Shown here piece after piece: positions 1 to 8,093 of a DNA stretch of 44,646 nt. Within the stretch, counting starts at the first letter, position 1. The number at the start of each line of letters is the position of its first letter. The stretch is from Bacteroidales bacterium. Lineage in GTDB: Bacteria; Bacteroidota; Bacteroidia; Bacteroidales; FEN-979. The notes under the pieces were generated by a model, which made no database searches, was not told where the DNA came from, and saw only the letters and a program-made list of their open reading frames with translations. A program made the translations under genes and the position numbers. The stretch covers positions 1 through 44,646 of the forward strand of contig JACZJJ010000142.1 of the NCBI GenBank assembly GCA_014860625.1. Direction: 5' to 3'.

Positions 1-288
1 GATCACCTCTGTTTTCTCTCCTCGGGAAATGTTCAGAACGACTGTTGATCCTTCCAGTGGCTGGTAATCATCATTCAAAATGGTGAAATGGGCCAGAAAA
101 CCGGCTTCCTCATTATTGACCAGCGGTCCATACTCCATGAAGAGTTCCAGACTGTCGGCAAAGAGGGTTACACGGGAAGAGGCAGCTTCGTGCCCACCTT
201 CCTCGGCTTCATGATCATGTGTGTCTGTTTGTTTCGGCTGGCATCCTGCCATCAGAAGTACAAGGCAAAAAATTATTCCGTATTTCAT
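1..288 (-). CDS. Efflux RND transporter periplasmic adaptor (CusB/CzcB-like) lipoprotein, N-terminal part
   Basis: The reading frame opens at 288 and runs off the left edge in frame, so only the first 96 residues are present. The N-terminus is a lipoprotein signal: a short charged start, a hydrophobic stretch and a lipobox ending MAGC, so the mature protein would be acylated at Cys16 and exported. A histidine/glutamate-rich stretch follows (THDHEAEEGGHE), then a segment reading VTLFADSLELFMEYGPL and FLAHFTILND, which I recognise from the N-terminal region of Bacteroidota heavy-metal efflux adaptor proteins. Such adaptors bridge an inner-membrane RND pump and a TolC-like channel and can bind Cu, Ag, Zn or Co. 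The preceding gene is a His-rich DUF6769-type protein, which fits a metal-efflux operon. The family call is inferred from the N-terminus only. Confidence 0.7.
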   Translation of the reverse strand, partial: MKYGIIFCLVLLMAGCQPKQTDTHDHEAEEGGHEAASSRVTLFADSLELFMEYGPLVNNEEAGFLAHFTILNDDYQPLEGSTVVLNISRGEKTEVI

Positions 289-354
289 AATCAATATTTT
301 CTCGCAAATTTTCGCTGATTATCCGCAGATCTCTTCTGCTTTAGTGATGATCGG

Positions 355-759
355 TTACGAAAGAGGAGGTGCCCGTGAGGCGGAGGAGAGAATTCCCGGA
401 GCGATGTAATCCCCGGGGAGATTATGGAGGAGTAATTTTAATGGGACGGATTCGGGAGCAAGTCTTACTTGCATAACAGCGGGTAACCCTGTCTGGGAAG
501 ATGTGTTGTTGCTGACGAGCAATACGCCGGGTGTTATTTCCCGTTGATTCGCCGGTGCCAGATAAAACTGCTTCAGCGAGCAGTTGAAATCCAATGGGTG
601 TGCGGGACAGGAGGAGGGGGATGCTTCCTGTGCATGGCTGGTCTCTTCGTCGTGATGGTAACAGGCTGCCCCGTCGTGATGGTGGTGGGGAATGGCCGCA
701 TGGGAAACCAGGATTGCGGTTCCGAAACTCAGGATCAATATGGCCAGCCAGTGATTCAT
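355..759 (-). CDS. Small exported histidine-rich protein (DUF6769-like)
   Basis: This 134-residue protein starts with a signal peptide or single membrane segment (roughly residues 3-22) followed at once by a metal-ligand-rich stretch with HHHH, CYHHDEE and further His/Cys residues up to about residue 60. The C-terminal half is unremarkable. Small proteins of this shape sit next to copper/zinc efflux genes in Bacteroidota and are annotated DUF6769. Here the gene lies 66 bp upstream of the efflux adaptor lipoprotein on the same strand. Its role is probably periplasmic metal binding or sensing (inference). No other in-frame ATG allows a signal peptide, so the start at 759 is well fixed. That start lies only 7 nt from a TATCTTTG -7 element, so the transcript may be almost leaderless. 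Confidence 0.7.
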   Translation of the reverse strand: MNHWLAILILSFGTAILVSHAAIPHHHHDGAACYHHDEETSHAQEASPSSCPAHPLDFNCSLKQFYLAPANQREITPGVLLVSNNTSSQTGLPAVMQVRLAPESVPLKLLLHNLPGDYIAPGILSSASRAPPLS

Positions 760-766
760 TCTGGGG

Positions 767-774
767 CAAAGATA
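767..774 (-). promoter_or_regulatory. Bacteroidota -7 element for the DUF6769-like gene
   Basis: Read on the minus strand the bases are TATCTTTG, a full match to the Bacteroidota -7 consensus TAnnTTTG. It ends 7 nt before the ATG at 759, so transcription would begin within a few bases of the start codon. No convincing TTTG -33 element is seen. Confidence 0.5.
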
Positions 775-785
775 AAAAAAACCTT

Positions 786-947
786 CTAGTGGTTTAATCT
801 GTTTTTGTATCGGGCAATTACCTCTTGCTCTTTTCTCTTGTCGTCGATAAAAATGATTGTTCTGCCGTTATCGAGAACAATGGGGTATTTGTCTTTGATT
901 GAGCCATTCTCTGTTGTTTCTTTTTGAGGAATGCGTTGATAGTTCAT
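786..947 (-). CDS. Small conserved-looking protein, 53 aa, function unknown
   Basis: This short frame fills most of the otherwise empty 760-1096 interval. It encodes 53 residues beginning MNYQRIPQK and containing KYPIVLDNGRTIIFIDDKRK, followed by a charged helix ending YKNRLNH. It has no signal peptide or membrane segment. The sequence looks like a real globular fragment: two predicted strands (YPIVLDN, TIIFIDD) then an amphipathic helix. It lies upstream of, and on the same strand as, the DUF6769-like gene. I do not recognise a named family. Homologues in other Bacteroidota would settle whether it is a gene. Confidence 0.5.
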   Translation of the reverse strand: MNYQRIPQKETTENGSIKDKYPIVLDNGRTIIFIDDKRKEQEVIARYKNRLNH

Positions 948-1066
948 AGTGCTTTGTCTGGGGTTAGATTAACCGTTTGGAGCGGTTTGGTGGATTATTG
1001 GCAAGGTACGGCTTTATTTTGACGAATCGGAATAATTATTGCAAAACTATCTGTCAATCCTTTTCC

Positions 1067-1074
1067 TACCTTTG
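1067..1074 (+). promoter_or_regulatory. -7 promoter element upstream of the DCC protein gene
   Basis: TACCTTTG is an exact match to TAnnTTTG and lies 22 nt before the ATG at 1097. The region is AT-rich. A clear -33 TTTG at the usual distance is not present. Confidence 0.5.
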
Positions 1075-1096
1075 ATACAAAGTAGAACAATCTGCC

Positions 1097-1495
1097 ATGA
1101 ATCCCGACCGATTAATCATCTTTGATGGTGTCTGCAATTTGTGCAACGGAACAGTTCGGTTTATCATCAGCCGCGACAGGAAGAAACGATTTAAATTTTT
1201 GCCGCTTCAATCAGAAGCTGGACACGAGATGCTATCAACTCTCAGTTTGACTCAACTAAACCAGTCAACTGTTGCATACATTAAAGATGGGATTCTTTAC
1301 CAAAAATCAGCAGCTGTATTGAACATTCTGAGAGACCTTGGGGGATGCTGGAAACTTTTTTACGGATTGGTTGTTGTTCCATCGTTTATCCGGGACGGCA
1401 TCTACGATATTGTCGCCAGGAAACGGAACAGGTGGTTCGGACGCAGGGATAGCTGCATGATCCCTTCGCCTGATATCAGGGAGAGATTTCTTTAA
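1097..1495 (+). CDS. Thiol-disulfide oxidoreductase, DCC family (DUF393)
   Basis: A 132-residue cytoplasmic protein with the family hallmark at the N-terminus: IIFDGVCNLCNG (residues 7-18), a CxxC active-site pair inside the DxxCxLC pattern that gives the DCC family its name. The length fits a complete single-domain member. It continues with VRFIISRD and FKFLPLQSE, also typical of the family. The in vivo substrate of these thioredoxin-fold proteins is generally unknown. The gene is monocistronic here, facing the 3' end of era, with a TACCTTTG promoter element just upstream. Family assignment is secure; the physiological role is not. Confidence 0.9.
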   Translation: MNPDRLIIFDGVCNLCNGTVRFIISRDRKKRFKFLPLQSEAGHEMLSTLSLTQLNQSTVAYIKDGILYQKSAAVLNILRDLGGCWKLFYGLVVVPSFIRDGIYDIVARKRNRWFGRRDSCMIPSPDIRERFL

Positions 1496-1511
1496 AAATG
1501 ACCATGTACTC

Positions 1512-2402
1512 TCACTCCTCTTTATCCGTCATGTACCCGAAGCGCTTCAGGAGGCGTTCATTCTCACGCCAGTTTTTTTCCACCTTAATGGTCAGTCCGA
1601 GGAAAATATGCTTATCCAGGAAGGCTTCAATCTCTTTCCGGGCATCCATACCCAGCTTTTTGATCGATTTCCCCTGCTTGCCAAGCAATATCGCTTTCTG
1701 CGATTCGCGCGAAACATAGATGGTGGCTTCGATCCGGTCGAGGTTCTCATCCTCCTTGAAGGAATCGATGATCACTTCACAGGAGTAGGGGACCTCTTCG
1801 CCGAACAGCAGGAAGATCTTCTCCCGGATGATCTCTGAAACAAAGAAACGTTCGGTGCGGTCGGAGAGTTCATCTTTGGGGTAATATTCGGGACCTTCGG
1901 GAAGCCGGTCGATGATCATGTCAAGAAGCCTTCCCAGGTTGAATACATGCAATGCCGAAACCGGGATGATCTCGGCGGAGGGGAACTGCTTGGCCCACTT
2001 CTCAATAGCTTGTTTTACAATCGGCTCGGAAGAGAGATCCACTTTGTTGATCACCACGATCAGGGGTGTTGCACTTTCCCGAAGCCGTTCAATGATCTGT
2101 TCGTTATCGAACGGGGTATCGATTTCCGTTACCAGCAGAACGACATCGGCATCAGAGAGAGAAGCCATTACTGCCGACATCATCGAACGGTGAAGCATAT
2201 AATGTGGTTTGATGATGCCGGGGGTGTCGGAATAGACGATCTGGAAATCCTCACCGCTGAGAATCCCCATGATGCGGTGACGGGTCGTTTGGGCTTTGGG
2301 AGTGATGATGGACAGACGCTCTCCTACGAGGGCATTCATCAGGGTTGATTTCCCCACGTTGGGATACCCGATGATCGATACAAATCCTGCTTTGTGTGCC
2401 AT
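1512..2402 (-). CDS. era: GTPase Era
   Basis: Era is the essential KH-domain GTPase that binds the 3' end of 16S rRNA during 30S maturation. This 296-residue protein has the expected order: P-loop GYPNVGKS near residue 12-19, switch I region with TTRHRIMG, DTPG for G3, NKVD for G4 and a SAL-type G5 around the middle. The C-terminal KH domain follows with the GKQGKSIKKLG loop that grips RNA. Length and motif order are normal. The gene converges on the DCC gene with about 16 bp between stop codons. Its start region faces the tRNA-Met promoter. Confidence 0.97.
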   Translation of the reverse strand: MAHKAGFVSIIGYPNVGKSTLMNALVGERLSIITPKAQTTRHRIMGILSGEDFQIVYSDTPGIIKPHYMLHRSMMSAVMASLSDADVVLLVTEIDTPFDNEQIIERLRESATPLIVVINKVDLSSEPIVKQAIEKWAKQFPSAEIIPVSALHVFNLGRLLDMIIDRLPEGPEYYPKDELSDRTERFFVSEIIREKIFLLFGEEVPYSCEVIIDSFKEDENLDRIEATIYVSRESQKAILLGKQGKSIKKLGMDARKEIEAFLDKHIFLGLTIKVEKNWRENERLLKRFGYMTDKEE

Positions 2403-2415
2403 ATTTTCATAGAAA

Positions 2416-2447
2416 TTTGCAGGGATTTGGAATCTTTGCTATATTTG
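2416..2447 (+). promoter_or_regulatory. Promoter of the initiator tRNA gene (-33 TTTG and -7 TATATTTG)
   Basis: TTTG at 2416-2419 and TATATTTG at 2440-2447 are separated by 20 bp, close to the spacing expected for the Bacteroidota housekeeping sigma factor. The -7 element ends 37 nt before the mature tRNA. This is the cleanest two-part promoter in the window. Confidence 0.7.
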
Positions 2448-2484
2448 CATCCCCATTTGAGGACAAAAGTACTTAAAAATATAT

Positions 2485-2556
<72 letters not shown>

Positions 2557-2565
2557 CACAGAAAA

Positions 2566-2591
2566 GCCGTGAGAATCACGGCTTTTTTTTT
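2566..2591 (+). terminator. Rho-independent terminator after the tRNA
   Basis: A perfect 7-bp stem GCCGTGA/TCACGGC with a GAA loop is followed by nine T residues. It is preceded by AAAA, which can extend the stem against the T-run. It begins 10 nt after the tRNA 3' end. Confidence 0.9.
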
Positions 2592-2615
2592 AATCGTTAA
2601 ACCCCTGATGTTTAT

Positions 2616-2623
2616 TACTTTTG
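2616..2623 (+). promoter_or_regulatory. -7 promoter element for the 125-aa protein gene
   Basis: TACTTTTG matches TAnnTTTG and lies 42 nt before the ATG at 2666, just beyond the tRNA terminator, so the next gene has its own promoter. Confidence 0.5.
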
Positions 2624-2665
2624 CAGCCTTGATACAATCCTGCATTAGTCACAATCGAACACAAC

Positions 2666-3043
2666 ATGGCAACAAAAATATTTTGGGAAGAACACGGCAT
2701 CCTTTTCAAGCATTCAGAAACAATTACCGATGAAGAGGTAATGAGGATGAATGATATCATGTACGGGGATGTGCGGTTTGAATCGATTGTTTATCAGATT
2801 GCTGATTATACCGATGTTACCTCAAACCTGATAACCGAAAAAGATGCGAAAGTAATTAGCACACTGGATAAGGTTTCTGCGCAATGGAGTTCCCAAAGAA
2901 TGCGGCTTGCTGTAGTGACCAGAGATGAGAAGTTTATTCCTGTCGTTGAAGGTTATTTCAAAGAGTTTGAGGGGACCTTCTGGGAAGGCATGATTTTCGA
3001 AAACCTATCTGATGCATATGCCTGGGTCAAACAGATAACGTAA
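2666..3043 (+). CDS. Hypothetical protein, possibly SpoIIAA/STAS-like fold
   Basis: A 125-residue soluble protein with no signal peptide or membrane segment. It contains a first strand KIFWEEHGILFKHSE, a helix with TDEEVMRMNDIMYG, a conserved-looking YQIADYTDV turn and a C-terminal aromatic helix FENLSDAYAWVKQIT. The alternation of short strands and helices and the D-Y-T-D-V segment remind me of small SpoIIAA/STAS-like proteins common in environmental Bacteroidota, but I cannot support that beyond resemblance. It stands alone between the tRNA terminator and der. No catalytic motif is evident. Confidence 0.7.
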   Translation: MATKIFWEEHGILFKHSETITDEEVMRMNDIMYGDVRFESIVYQIADYTDVTSNLITEKDAKVISTLDKVSAQWSSQRMRLAVVTRDEKFIPVVEGYFKEFEGTFWEGMIFENLSDAYAWVKQIT

Positions 3044-3205
3044 ACCAGAACCGGATTCCTTTTCATGATTGGTGCCAATGGTGATGAAGGTTGTTTCTCC
3101 CATAACTGGCTGTATCTTTTTCTCTGTTCCAGCAAGTGTGAAGTGAATCGGTTAGTGACCATTTAACCCCCTTTTTTAGTACCTTCGCAGATTATACCTG
3201 ATCTT

Positions 3206-4582
3206 ATGCCCATCTTAGCCATTGTAGGCCGCCCCAACGTTGGAAAATCCACCCTCTTCAACCGCCTTGTTGGGCGACGTGAAGCCATCACAGACATAAC
3301 CAGCGGAGTAACCCGCGACCGTCATTACGGCAAATCGGATTGGAACGGCGTAGAGTTCTCCGTGATCGATACGGGAGGATATGTCGACCAGTCGGGCGAT
3401 GTGTTTGAAAAGGAGATCAAGAAGCAAGTAACCCTGGCCGTTGAGGAGGCTGACTGCATCCTTTTTATGGTAGATGCACGCGAAGGTCTCACCGGGATGG
3501 ACCAGGATGTTGCCGTAGTGCTTCGACGGTCAAAAAAGCCCGTGTTCCTGGTTGTCAACAAGGTTGACACCAATAAGCAGATCCACGATATCTCTGAATT
3601 TTACAAATTAGGATTGGGAGAGATCTTCAGCATTTCCGCCATCAGCGGCAGCGGGACAGGTGAGATTCTGGATGCCGTAGTGGCATCATTTCCTGTCGTT
3701 GCTGGGCATGATACCTCTCTACAGGGGTATGATACCTCAACAGATAGGCACTCCCGTTCTCACCTTGACGACGAACCTGTCGATGAGATCCCGGAAATCC
3801 CACGTATCGCCATCGTCGGTCGCCCCAATGCGGGAAAATCGTCCCTGGTGAACCTTTTGCTGGGAAACGAACGCACGATTGTGACGCCAATCGCGGGAAC
3901 AACCCGCGATTCAATCCATTCGACCTACAATGCATTTGGTCTCGAATTTCAGCTGATCGATACTGCCGGCATCCGGAAGAAAGGAAAAGTAAAAGAAGAT
4001 ATCGAATTCTATTCGGTGATGCGGGCTATCGGGTCGATCGAGAACAGTGATGTCTGCATCCTGATGATCGATGCCGAAAGGGGGTTTGAATCACAGGATA
4101 TCAATATTTTCTCTCTCATTCAGAAAAACCACAAAGGGGTTGTGATCCTGGTTAACAAGTGGGACCTTGTTGAAAAAGAGACCAATACCCACAAAGAGTT
4201 TGATGAGATGATCAGGGAAAAGATTGCTCCGTTTAAGGATGTTCCAATCCTCTTTACTTCGGTCATCCAGAAACAGCGAATCCTGAAAGCGGTTGAGACA
4301 GCCATTGCTGTCTTTAAACGGAAGTCCAGGAAAATCCCGACCCGTGAGCTCAACGACATCATGCTGCCAATTATCGCTCAGTATCCTCCCCCCAGGGTGA
4401 AGGATAAACTCATCAAAATCAAATTTGTTACCCAGCTACAGAAACACTACCCGATCTTTGTCTTTTTTTGCAGTCACCCGCAATACGTTAGAGAGAGTTA
4501 TGAACGTTTTCTTGAAAACAAGCTTCGGGAAAAGTTCGACTTCAACGGGGTGCCGATCGAGATTTTCTTCAGGCAAAAGTAA
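3206..4582 (+). CDS. der: Ribosome biogenesis GTPase Der (EngA)
   Basis: Der carries two tandem G domains and a KH-like C-terminal domain and is needed for 50S subunit maturation. In this 458-residue protein the first G domain begins at the N-terminus with GRPNVGKS (residues 7-14), DTGG and NKVD. The second begins near residue 205 with GRPNAGKS, followed by DTAG and NKWD. A linker of acidic and His residues separates them. The C-terminal KH-like part includes the [14 protein letters not shown] segment. Length and architecture are complete. It is followed after 3 bp by the S4-domain protein and then the TonB-family gene, so the three probably form one transcript. A weak TACCTTCG element lies just upstream. 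Confidence 0.97.
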   Translation: MPILAIVGRPNVGKSTLFNRLVGRREAITDITSGVTRDRHYGKSDWNGVEFSVIDTGGYVDQSGDVFEKEIKKQVTLAVEEADCILFMVDAREGLTGMDQDVAVVLRRSKKPVFLVVNKVDTNKQIHDISEFYKLGLGEIFSISAISGSGTGEILDAVVASFPVVAGHDTSLQGYDTSTDRHSRSHLDDEPVDEIPEIPRIAIVGRPNAGKSSLVNLLLGNERTIVTPIAGTTRDSIHSTYNAFGLEFQLIDTAGIRKKGKVKEDIEFYSVMRAIGSIENSDVCILMIDAERGFESQDINIFSLIQKNHKGVVILVNKWDLVEKETNTHKEFDEMIREKIAPFKDVPILFTSVIQKQRILKAVETAIAVFKRKSRKIPTRELNDIMLPIIAQYPPPRVKDKLIKIKFVTQLQKHYPIFVFFCSHPQYVRESYERFLENKLREKFDFNGVPIEIFFRQK

Positions 4583-4585
4583 TGC

Positions 4586-4972
4586 ATGGAAGAGAGTAAG
4601 CGGATTGATAAATGGCTCTGGGAAGTGCGGGTGTTCAAAACCCGCAACCAGGCTTCAATCGCATGCAGGGCAGGGAAGGTAAGGATTGACAACCAGGTCG
4701 TAAAACCTTCACGTGAACTGAATCCGGGCGATCTGATAACCTATAACCAGACTCCCTTAACCAGAACGTTTCAGGTCATTGGGTTCCCAAAAAGCAGGGT
4801 GGGAGCTAAGTTTCTCGACACGTTTATGGAGGAACTAACCCCTGAAGAGGAATTTATGAAGCTGAAGATGATCTGGGAGGTCAATTTTGAATACCGCGAC
4901 AGGGGAATCGGACGTCCTACGAAGAGGCAGCGACGCGAGATTGAAGAGTTAAAAAAGCACTGGAAAGAGTAA
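4586..4972 (+). CDS. RNA-binding S4 domain protein (HslR/Hsp15-like)
   Basis: The 128-residue protein opens with RIDKWLWEVRVFKTRNQASIACRAGKVRID..., the S4 RNA-binding fold as arranged in Hsp15 (HslR), which recognises stalled 50S subunits carrying nascent peptidyl-tRNA. The Hsp15-type core is followed by a basic, mostly helical tail rich in Arg/Lys (GRPTKRQRREIEELKKHWKE), suited to RNA contact. The start at 4586 lies 3 bp after the der stop and agrees with the domain start. The association with der fits a ribosome-linked role. Its precise substrate is inferred from the family. Confidence 0.88.
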   Translation: MEESKRIDKWLWEVRVFKTRNQASIACRAGKVRIDNQVVKPSRELNPGDLITYNQTPLTRTFQVIGFPKSRVGAKFLDTFMEELTPEEEFMKLKMIWEVNFEYRDRGIGRPTKRQRREIEELKKHWKE

Positions 4973-4973
4973 C

Positions 4974-5759
4974 ATGCGCAGGGGTATCCGAACCGAATCA
5001 CTCACCGAGCTGGTTTTCCGAGACCGTAACAAGGATTATGGCTCTTACCAGTTGCAGAGACGGTACCTTCAAACGCTGCTTGTCTCGGGCTGCATCGGAA
5101 CAACTCTGTTCCTTTTGCTCGTGGGGATCCCCTTTTTAATTTATATGGTTCAGGATGTCAGGATGGATCTTGATATGGAATACATTTACGAGGTAGAGTA
5201 TATTCCTTTTGCCCCTCCCGAGGATGCGGCACTGGTGGAGATGGCAAAAGCCCATGCAACTCCTCCCTCAGAAAAACAACAGATCCCTGTCGTGACCGAT
5301 TCGGTGATTCCGGAGGAGAAACCGAAACCTGTACATGAGGAGGTTAACAAACAGGATGAGGAGCCGGAGGAGGTAGATACATCTTCATATGGGACAGGAG
5401 GTGAGGAAATCGGAAAGCAGGCGAATACCGACACGGCAATTGCTACAACCATCGATGTTTATCCCCGCTACCCCGGGGGTGACGAGGCACGTCTCTTCTA
5501 TCTGCGCAGGCATGTAACCTACCCGAAAGAAGCCGTGGACAAGGGAATTGAAGGGGTTGTCATGGTCGTCTTTGTGGTAGAAGTGGATGGCACGGTAACC
5601 AACGTAAAGCTGCTGCAGGGTATCGGTGGCGGCTGTGATGAGGAGGCAGTCCGGATAACCCGTGAGATGCCAAAATGGAGCCCGGGCAAGAGAAGCGGAC
5701 ACGCAGTGCGTGTATTGGTGAAGATGCCGATTGTATTTGGAATCCCCAAAAAAAAATAG
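4974..5759 (+). CDS. TonB-family energy transducer
   Basis: A 261-residue single-pass inner-membrane protein. Residues 1-30 are cytoplasmic and contain the LTELVFRDRNKDYGSYQLQRRY motif region typical of Bacteroidota TonB proteins. One membrane helix spans about 36-60. A Pro/Glu-rich periplasmic spacer follows (about 75-150, with EEKPKPVHEE). The C-terminal TonB domain (about 165-258) carries YPGGDEARLFYL, VTYPKEA, GVVMVVFVVEVDGTV and the final GHAVRVLVKMPIVF. TonB proteins transmit proton-motive force to outer-membrane receptors. No ExbB/ExbD or receptor genes lie nearby, so the partner complex is elsewhere. It starts 1 nt after the S4 gene stop. Confidence 0.93.
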   Translation: MRRGIRTESLTELVFRDRNKDYGSYQLQRRYLQTLLVSGCIGTTLFLLLVGIPFLIYMVQDVRMDLDMEYIYEVEYIPFAPPEDAALVEMAKAHATPPSEKQQIPVVTDSVIPEEKPKPVHEEVNKQDEEPEEVDTSSYGTGGEEIGKQANTDTAIATTIDVYPRYPGGDEARLFYLRRHVTYPKEAVDKGIEGVVMVVFVVEVDGTVTNVKLLQGIGGGCDEEAVRITREMPKWSPGKRSGHAVRVLVKMPIVFGIPKKK

Positions 5760-5785
5760 GGGCAGGTTTAAAACCCGCCCCTATT
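5748..5785 (-). terminator. Rho-independent terminator (mainly for the minus-strand gene)
   Basis: A hairpin with the 9-bp outer arms AATAGGGGC/GCCCCTATT (5755-5763 and 5777-5785), one internal mismatch and an inner GGT/ACC lies between two convergent genes. On the minus strand the stem is followed by a run of nine T. It ends transcription of the small Cys-rich gene and overlaps the last codons of the TonB-family gene. Confidence 0.8.
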
Positions 5786-5828
5786 GTTATCTGAATCGCC
5801 CTTACTCTTTATCAGTAAGATGGGAAAA

Positions 5829-6065
5829 TTATTTCTTACCTGGATCTTCCTTAGCTGGTTTTGCTGCCGGTTTGCCATGTGAACAGCAAGAGCTTGACGT
5901 CTTGGCTTTTGAACAATCGGTCTTCTTGGCGCAATCAGTTTTTGATTTATCAGTCTGTTCAGTCTTGGCAGGTTCTGTCTTCGTTACAGGTTTTTGTGGC
6001 TCCTGTGCGAATGACATGCCAACAATGAATAAAAATGTTGCGATTAAAATAGCTGTTTTTTTCAT
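5829..6065 (-). CDS. Small secreted Lys/Cys-rich protein, function unknown
   Basis: This 78-residue product has a clear signal peptide (MKKTAILIATFLFIVGMSFA, cleavage before QEPQ) and a short, low-complexity mature part of about 58 residues dominated by Lys, Pro, Thr and Ser. It has four or five cysteines arranged as DCAKKTDC and SSSCCSHG. No domain is recognisable. Low-complexity Lys-rich exported peptides with CC motifs may bind metal or anionic envelope polymers, but that is speculation. It has its own TATATTTG promoter element and its own terminator, so it is a separate transcription unit, which supports a real gene. Confidence 0.7.
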   Translation of the reverse strand: MKKTAILIATFLFIVGMSFAQEPQKPVTKTEPAKTEQTDKSKTDCAKKTDCSKAKTSSSCCSHGKPAAKPAKEDPGKK

Positions 6066-6113
6066 GTTAATTTCGAATTTATAGGTTTTACTTTAGACTC
6101 AATTTAGATAACG

Positions 6114-6121
6114 CAAATATA
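6114..6121 (-). promoter_or_regulatory. -7 element for the small Cys-rich protein gene
   Basis: On the minus strand the bases read TATATTTG, a full consensus match, 48 nt upstream of the ATG at 6065. Confidence 0.55.
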
Positions 6122-6164
6122 TAAATAAAAGTGCATACATGGATGAGAAAACAATTAAAAAATG

Positions 6165-8093
6165 TTAATCGCCATGTTTAATGCCAAAAATGGCCTCTTT
6201 TACGATGGCACGAAAGGCGGCTTTTTCGAAGGGTTTGGCAATGTAGTGTGTACACCCTTCGGCAAGCAGTTTTTCCCTGTCACCGAGCATGGTATAGCCT
6301 GTCACAGCAATGACAGGAGTCTCTTTATACCCTGGAATCTTTTTGATTTTTTTGGTAGCTTCAATGCCATCAATACCAGAACCCAGGTTGATGTCCATCA
6401 ATACGGCATCATACTTCTTCTCAGTCGCCATTTTTACGGCAGTTTTTCCGTCGTATGCGTGTTCCATCAGGTACCCGGGCTTCAGAAAGAGCTCAATCAG
6501 GTTTCTGTTGATCATGTTGTCCTCAACAAGCAAAAGCAATGGAGTTTCTCTCACATTTTCCGTCGATGCCGGCTCATGCGAGCGATCAGTCTCCGCCGTG
6601 TCGGGAACAATCTGTTTCTCTGTTTTCAAAGAAGGTAGCCATATCGTGAAGGTTGATCCTTTCCCCGGGATGCTGTCAACCGAAAGCTTTCCACTCATCA
6701 GATCACAAATCCTCCGGCTGATTGTCAGCCCCAGTCCACTGCCCTGAAACTTCCGGTCATAGCCTTCGCTCGCCTGGCGGAACTCCTGAAAGATCATGTC
6801 GAAAAATTTCGGCTCAATGCCTACCCCTGTATCTTCAATCTCAATTGTTTGCCACGGAATGTTGTCCTTCATCACTGTTTTGGCCCGAATCGTAATCCCA
6901 CCTTCCCGGGTGAATTTAATGGCATTGTCAACCAGTTGATAAAACAGCTGTTTGAACAGCGGAAGGTCGGTATAGACGACAAACTCTTCCGGAATTTCTC
7001 TCCGCAGTGTGAGTTTTTTTTCCTCTAAGTGATCTTCAAACTGTTTGCAGCTGGTTTCAATGACAGAGACCAAATCGAGGTGTTTGAACACCATCGTTAC
7101 CTTGCCTGCCTGAAGTTGTGAAAGGGTGATGATCGCGTTGAGTGTTGACATCAGCCTTCTTCCCGAAAGATAAATGTTTTCGATCATCGGAAGGTATTCC
7201 GTCTCTTTGAGATCCTCCTGAAGCAGTTCCGAAAACCCCAGGATGCCATTTAAGGGAGTTCGAAGTTCATGACTGATATTGGAAAGAATGGAGGTCTTGA
7301 GACGGTCCGATTCCTCAGCCTTTTCTTTCGCCAGGATGAGCTGCTGCTCGTAGGTCTTCTTCTCTGTTACATCGCGGGCTACCATGAAAAGGTATTGTTC
7401 GCCGAAAAGAGTTACAAACTTCCCGCTTACCCGGATCTGGATAATGGTGGTATCGTCTCTTTCCCAGGAGGTCTCAATATCATGAAATTCCTTTACCTCC
7501 ATGGTTTTCAGATCGTGTTTGCTGAGAGTTTCCTTTAAATCGATGCTCTGGATAAATCTCCTCCCTGAAGTTTGCAGGATCTCTTCCCTCGTGTGGCCCA
7601 GAAGATCAACGGCAGCCTGGTTTGCGTCGGCAATGGCAAAGTCGGAAAGCCGGATCAGCAGGATTGCGTCATGTGCTGTTTCGAACACTGCATGATATTT
7701 GATCTCGCTGCGCCGGATTGTTTCACGGGTCTTCTCCATCCGCTTTGTAATCCGCGCCAGCAGTTCATCGAAATCAATCGGTTTGGTGATGTAGTCATCC
7801 GCTCCCAGGGTCATCCCATACAAGATATCTTCCCGCTCGGCTTTTGCGGTTAGAAAGATAAACGGAATGAGAGAGGTGTTCACATCGCTTTTCAGCTTTT
7901 CGAATGTCTCATACCCATTCATTTTAGGCATGAAGATGTCGCAGAGGATCAGATCAGGCAACTCCCTGGATGCCAGTTCAACTCCCTGCTTACCATTCTC
8001 TGCCTCTATGACCTCCATGCCCTCCTCCTGGAGAAATTCCGCCAGGCTCTCCAATAGAATGGGGTCATCCTCAATAATCAGAATCTTGCTCAT
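6165..8093 (-). CDS. Hybrid sensor kinase: receiver - PAS - histidine kinase - receiver
   Basis: A soluble 642-residue two-component protein. The N-terminal receiver (residues 1-120) has the acidic pair E8/D9-D10, phospho-acceptor D52 and K104. A PAS domain (about 130-245) follows, then a HisKA domain with SHELRTP and H275. The HATPase_c domain has N-box VDNAIKF near 388-394, DTGVGI near 421 and GSGLGL near 451. The second receiver (about 518-640) has phospho-acceptor D567 and K-P near 621. With no membrane segment it must take its input from its first receiver or the PAS ligand. Its start overlaps the end of the upstream membrane kinase by 23 bp, so the two are translationally coupled and probably form a phosphorelay. 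No DNA-binding output domain is present. Confidence 0.95.
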   Translation of the reverse strand: MSKILIIEDDPILLESLAEFLQEEGMEVIEAENGKQGVELASRELPDLILCDIFMPKMNGYETFEKLKSDVNTSLIPFIFLTAKAEREDILYGMTLGADDYITKPIDFDELLARITKRMEKTRETIRRSEIKYHAVFETAHDAILLIRLSDFAIADANQAAVDLLGHTREEILQTSGRRFIQSIDLKETLSKHDLKTMEVKEFHDIETSWERDDTTIIQIRVSGKFVTLFGEQYLFMVARDVTEKKTYEQQLILAKEKAEESDRLKTSILSNISHELRTPLNGILGFSELLQEDLKETEYLPMIENIYLSGRRLMSTLNAIITLSQLQAGKVTMVFKHLDLVSVIETSCKQFEDHLEEKKLTLRREIPEEFVVYTDLPLFKQLFYQLVDNAIKFTREGGITIRAKTVMKDNIPWQTIEIEDTGVGIEPKFFDMIFQEFRQASEGYDRKFQGSGLGLTISRRICDLMSGKLSVDSIPGKGSTFTIWLPSLKTEKQIVPDTAETDRSHEPASTENVRETPLLLLVEDNMINRNLIELFLKPGYLMEHAYDGKTAVKMATEKKYDAVLMDINLGSGIDGIEATKKIKKIPGYKETPVIAVTGYTMLGDREKLLAEGCTHYIAKPFEKAAFRAIVKEAIFGIKHGD

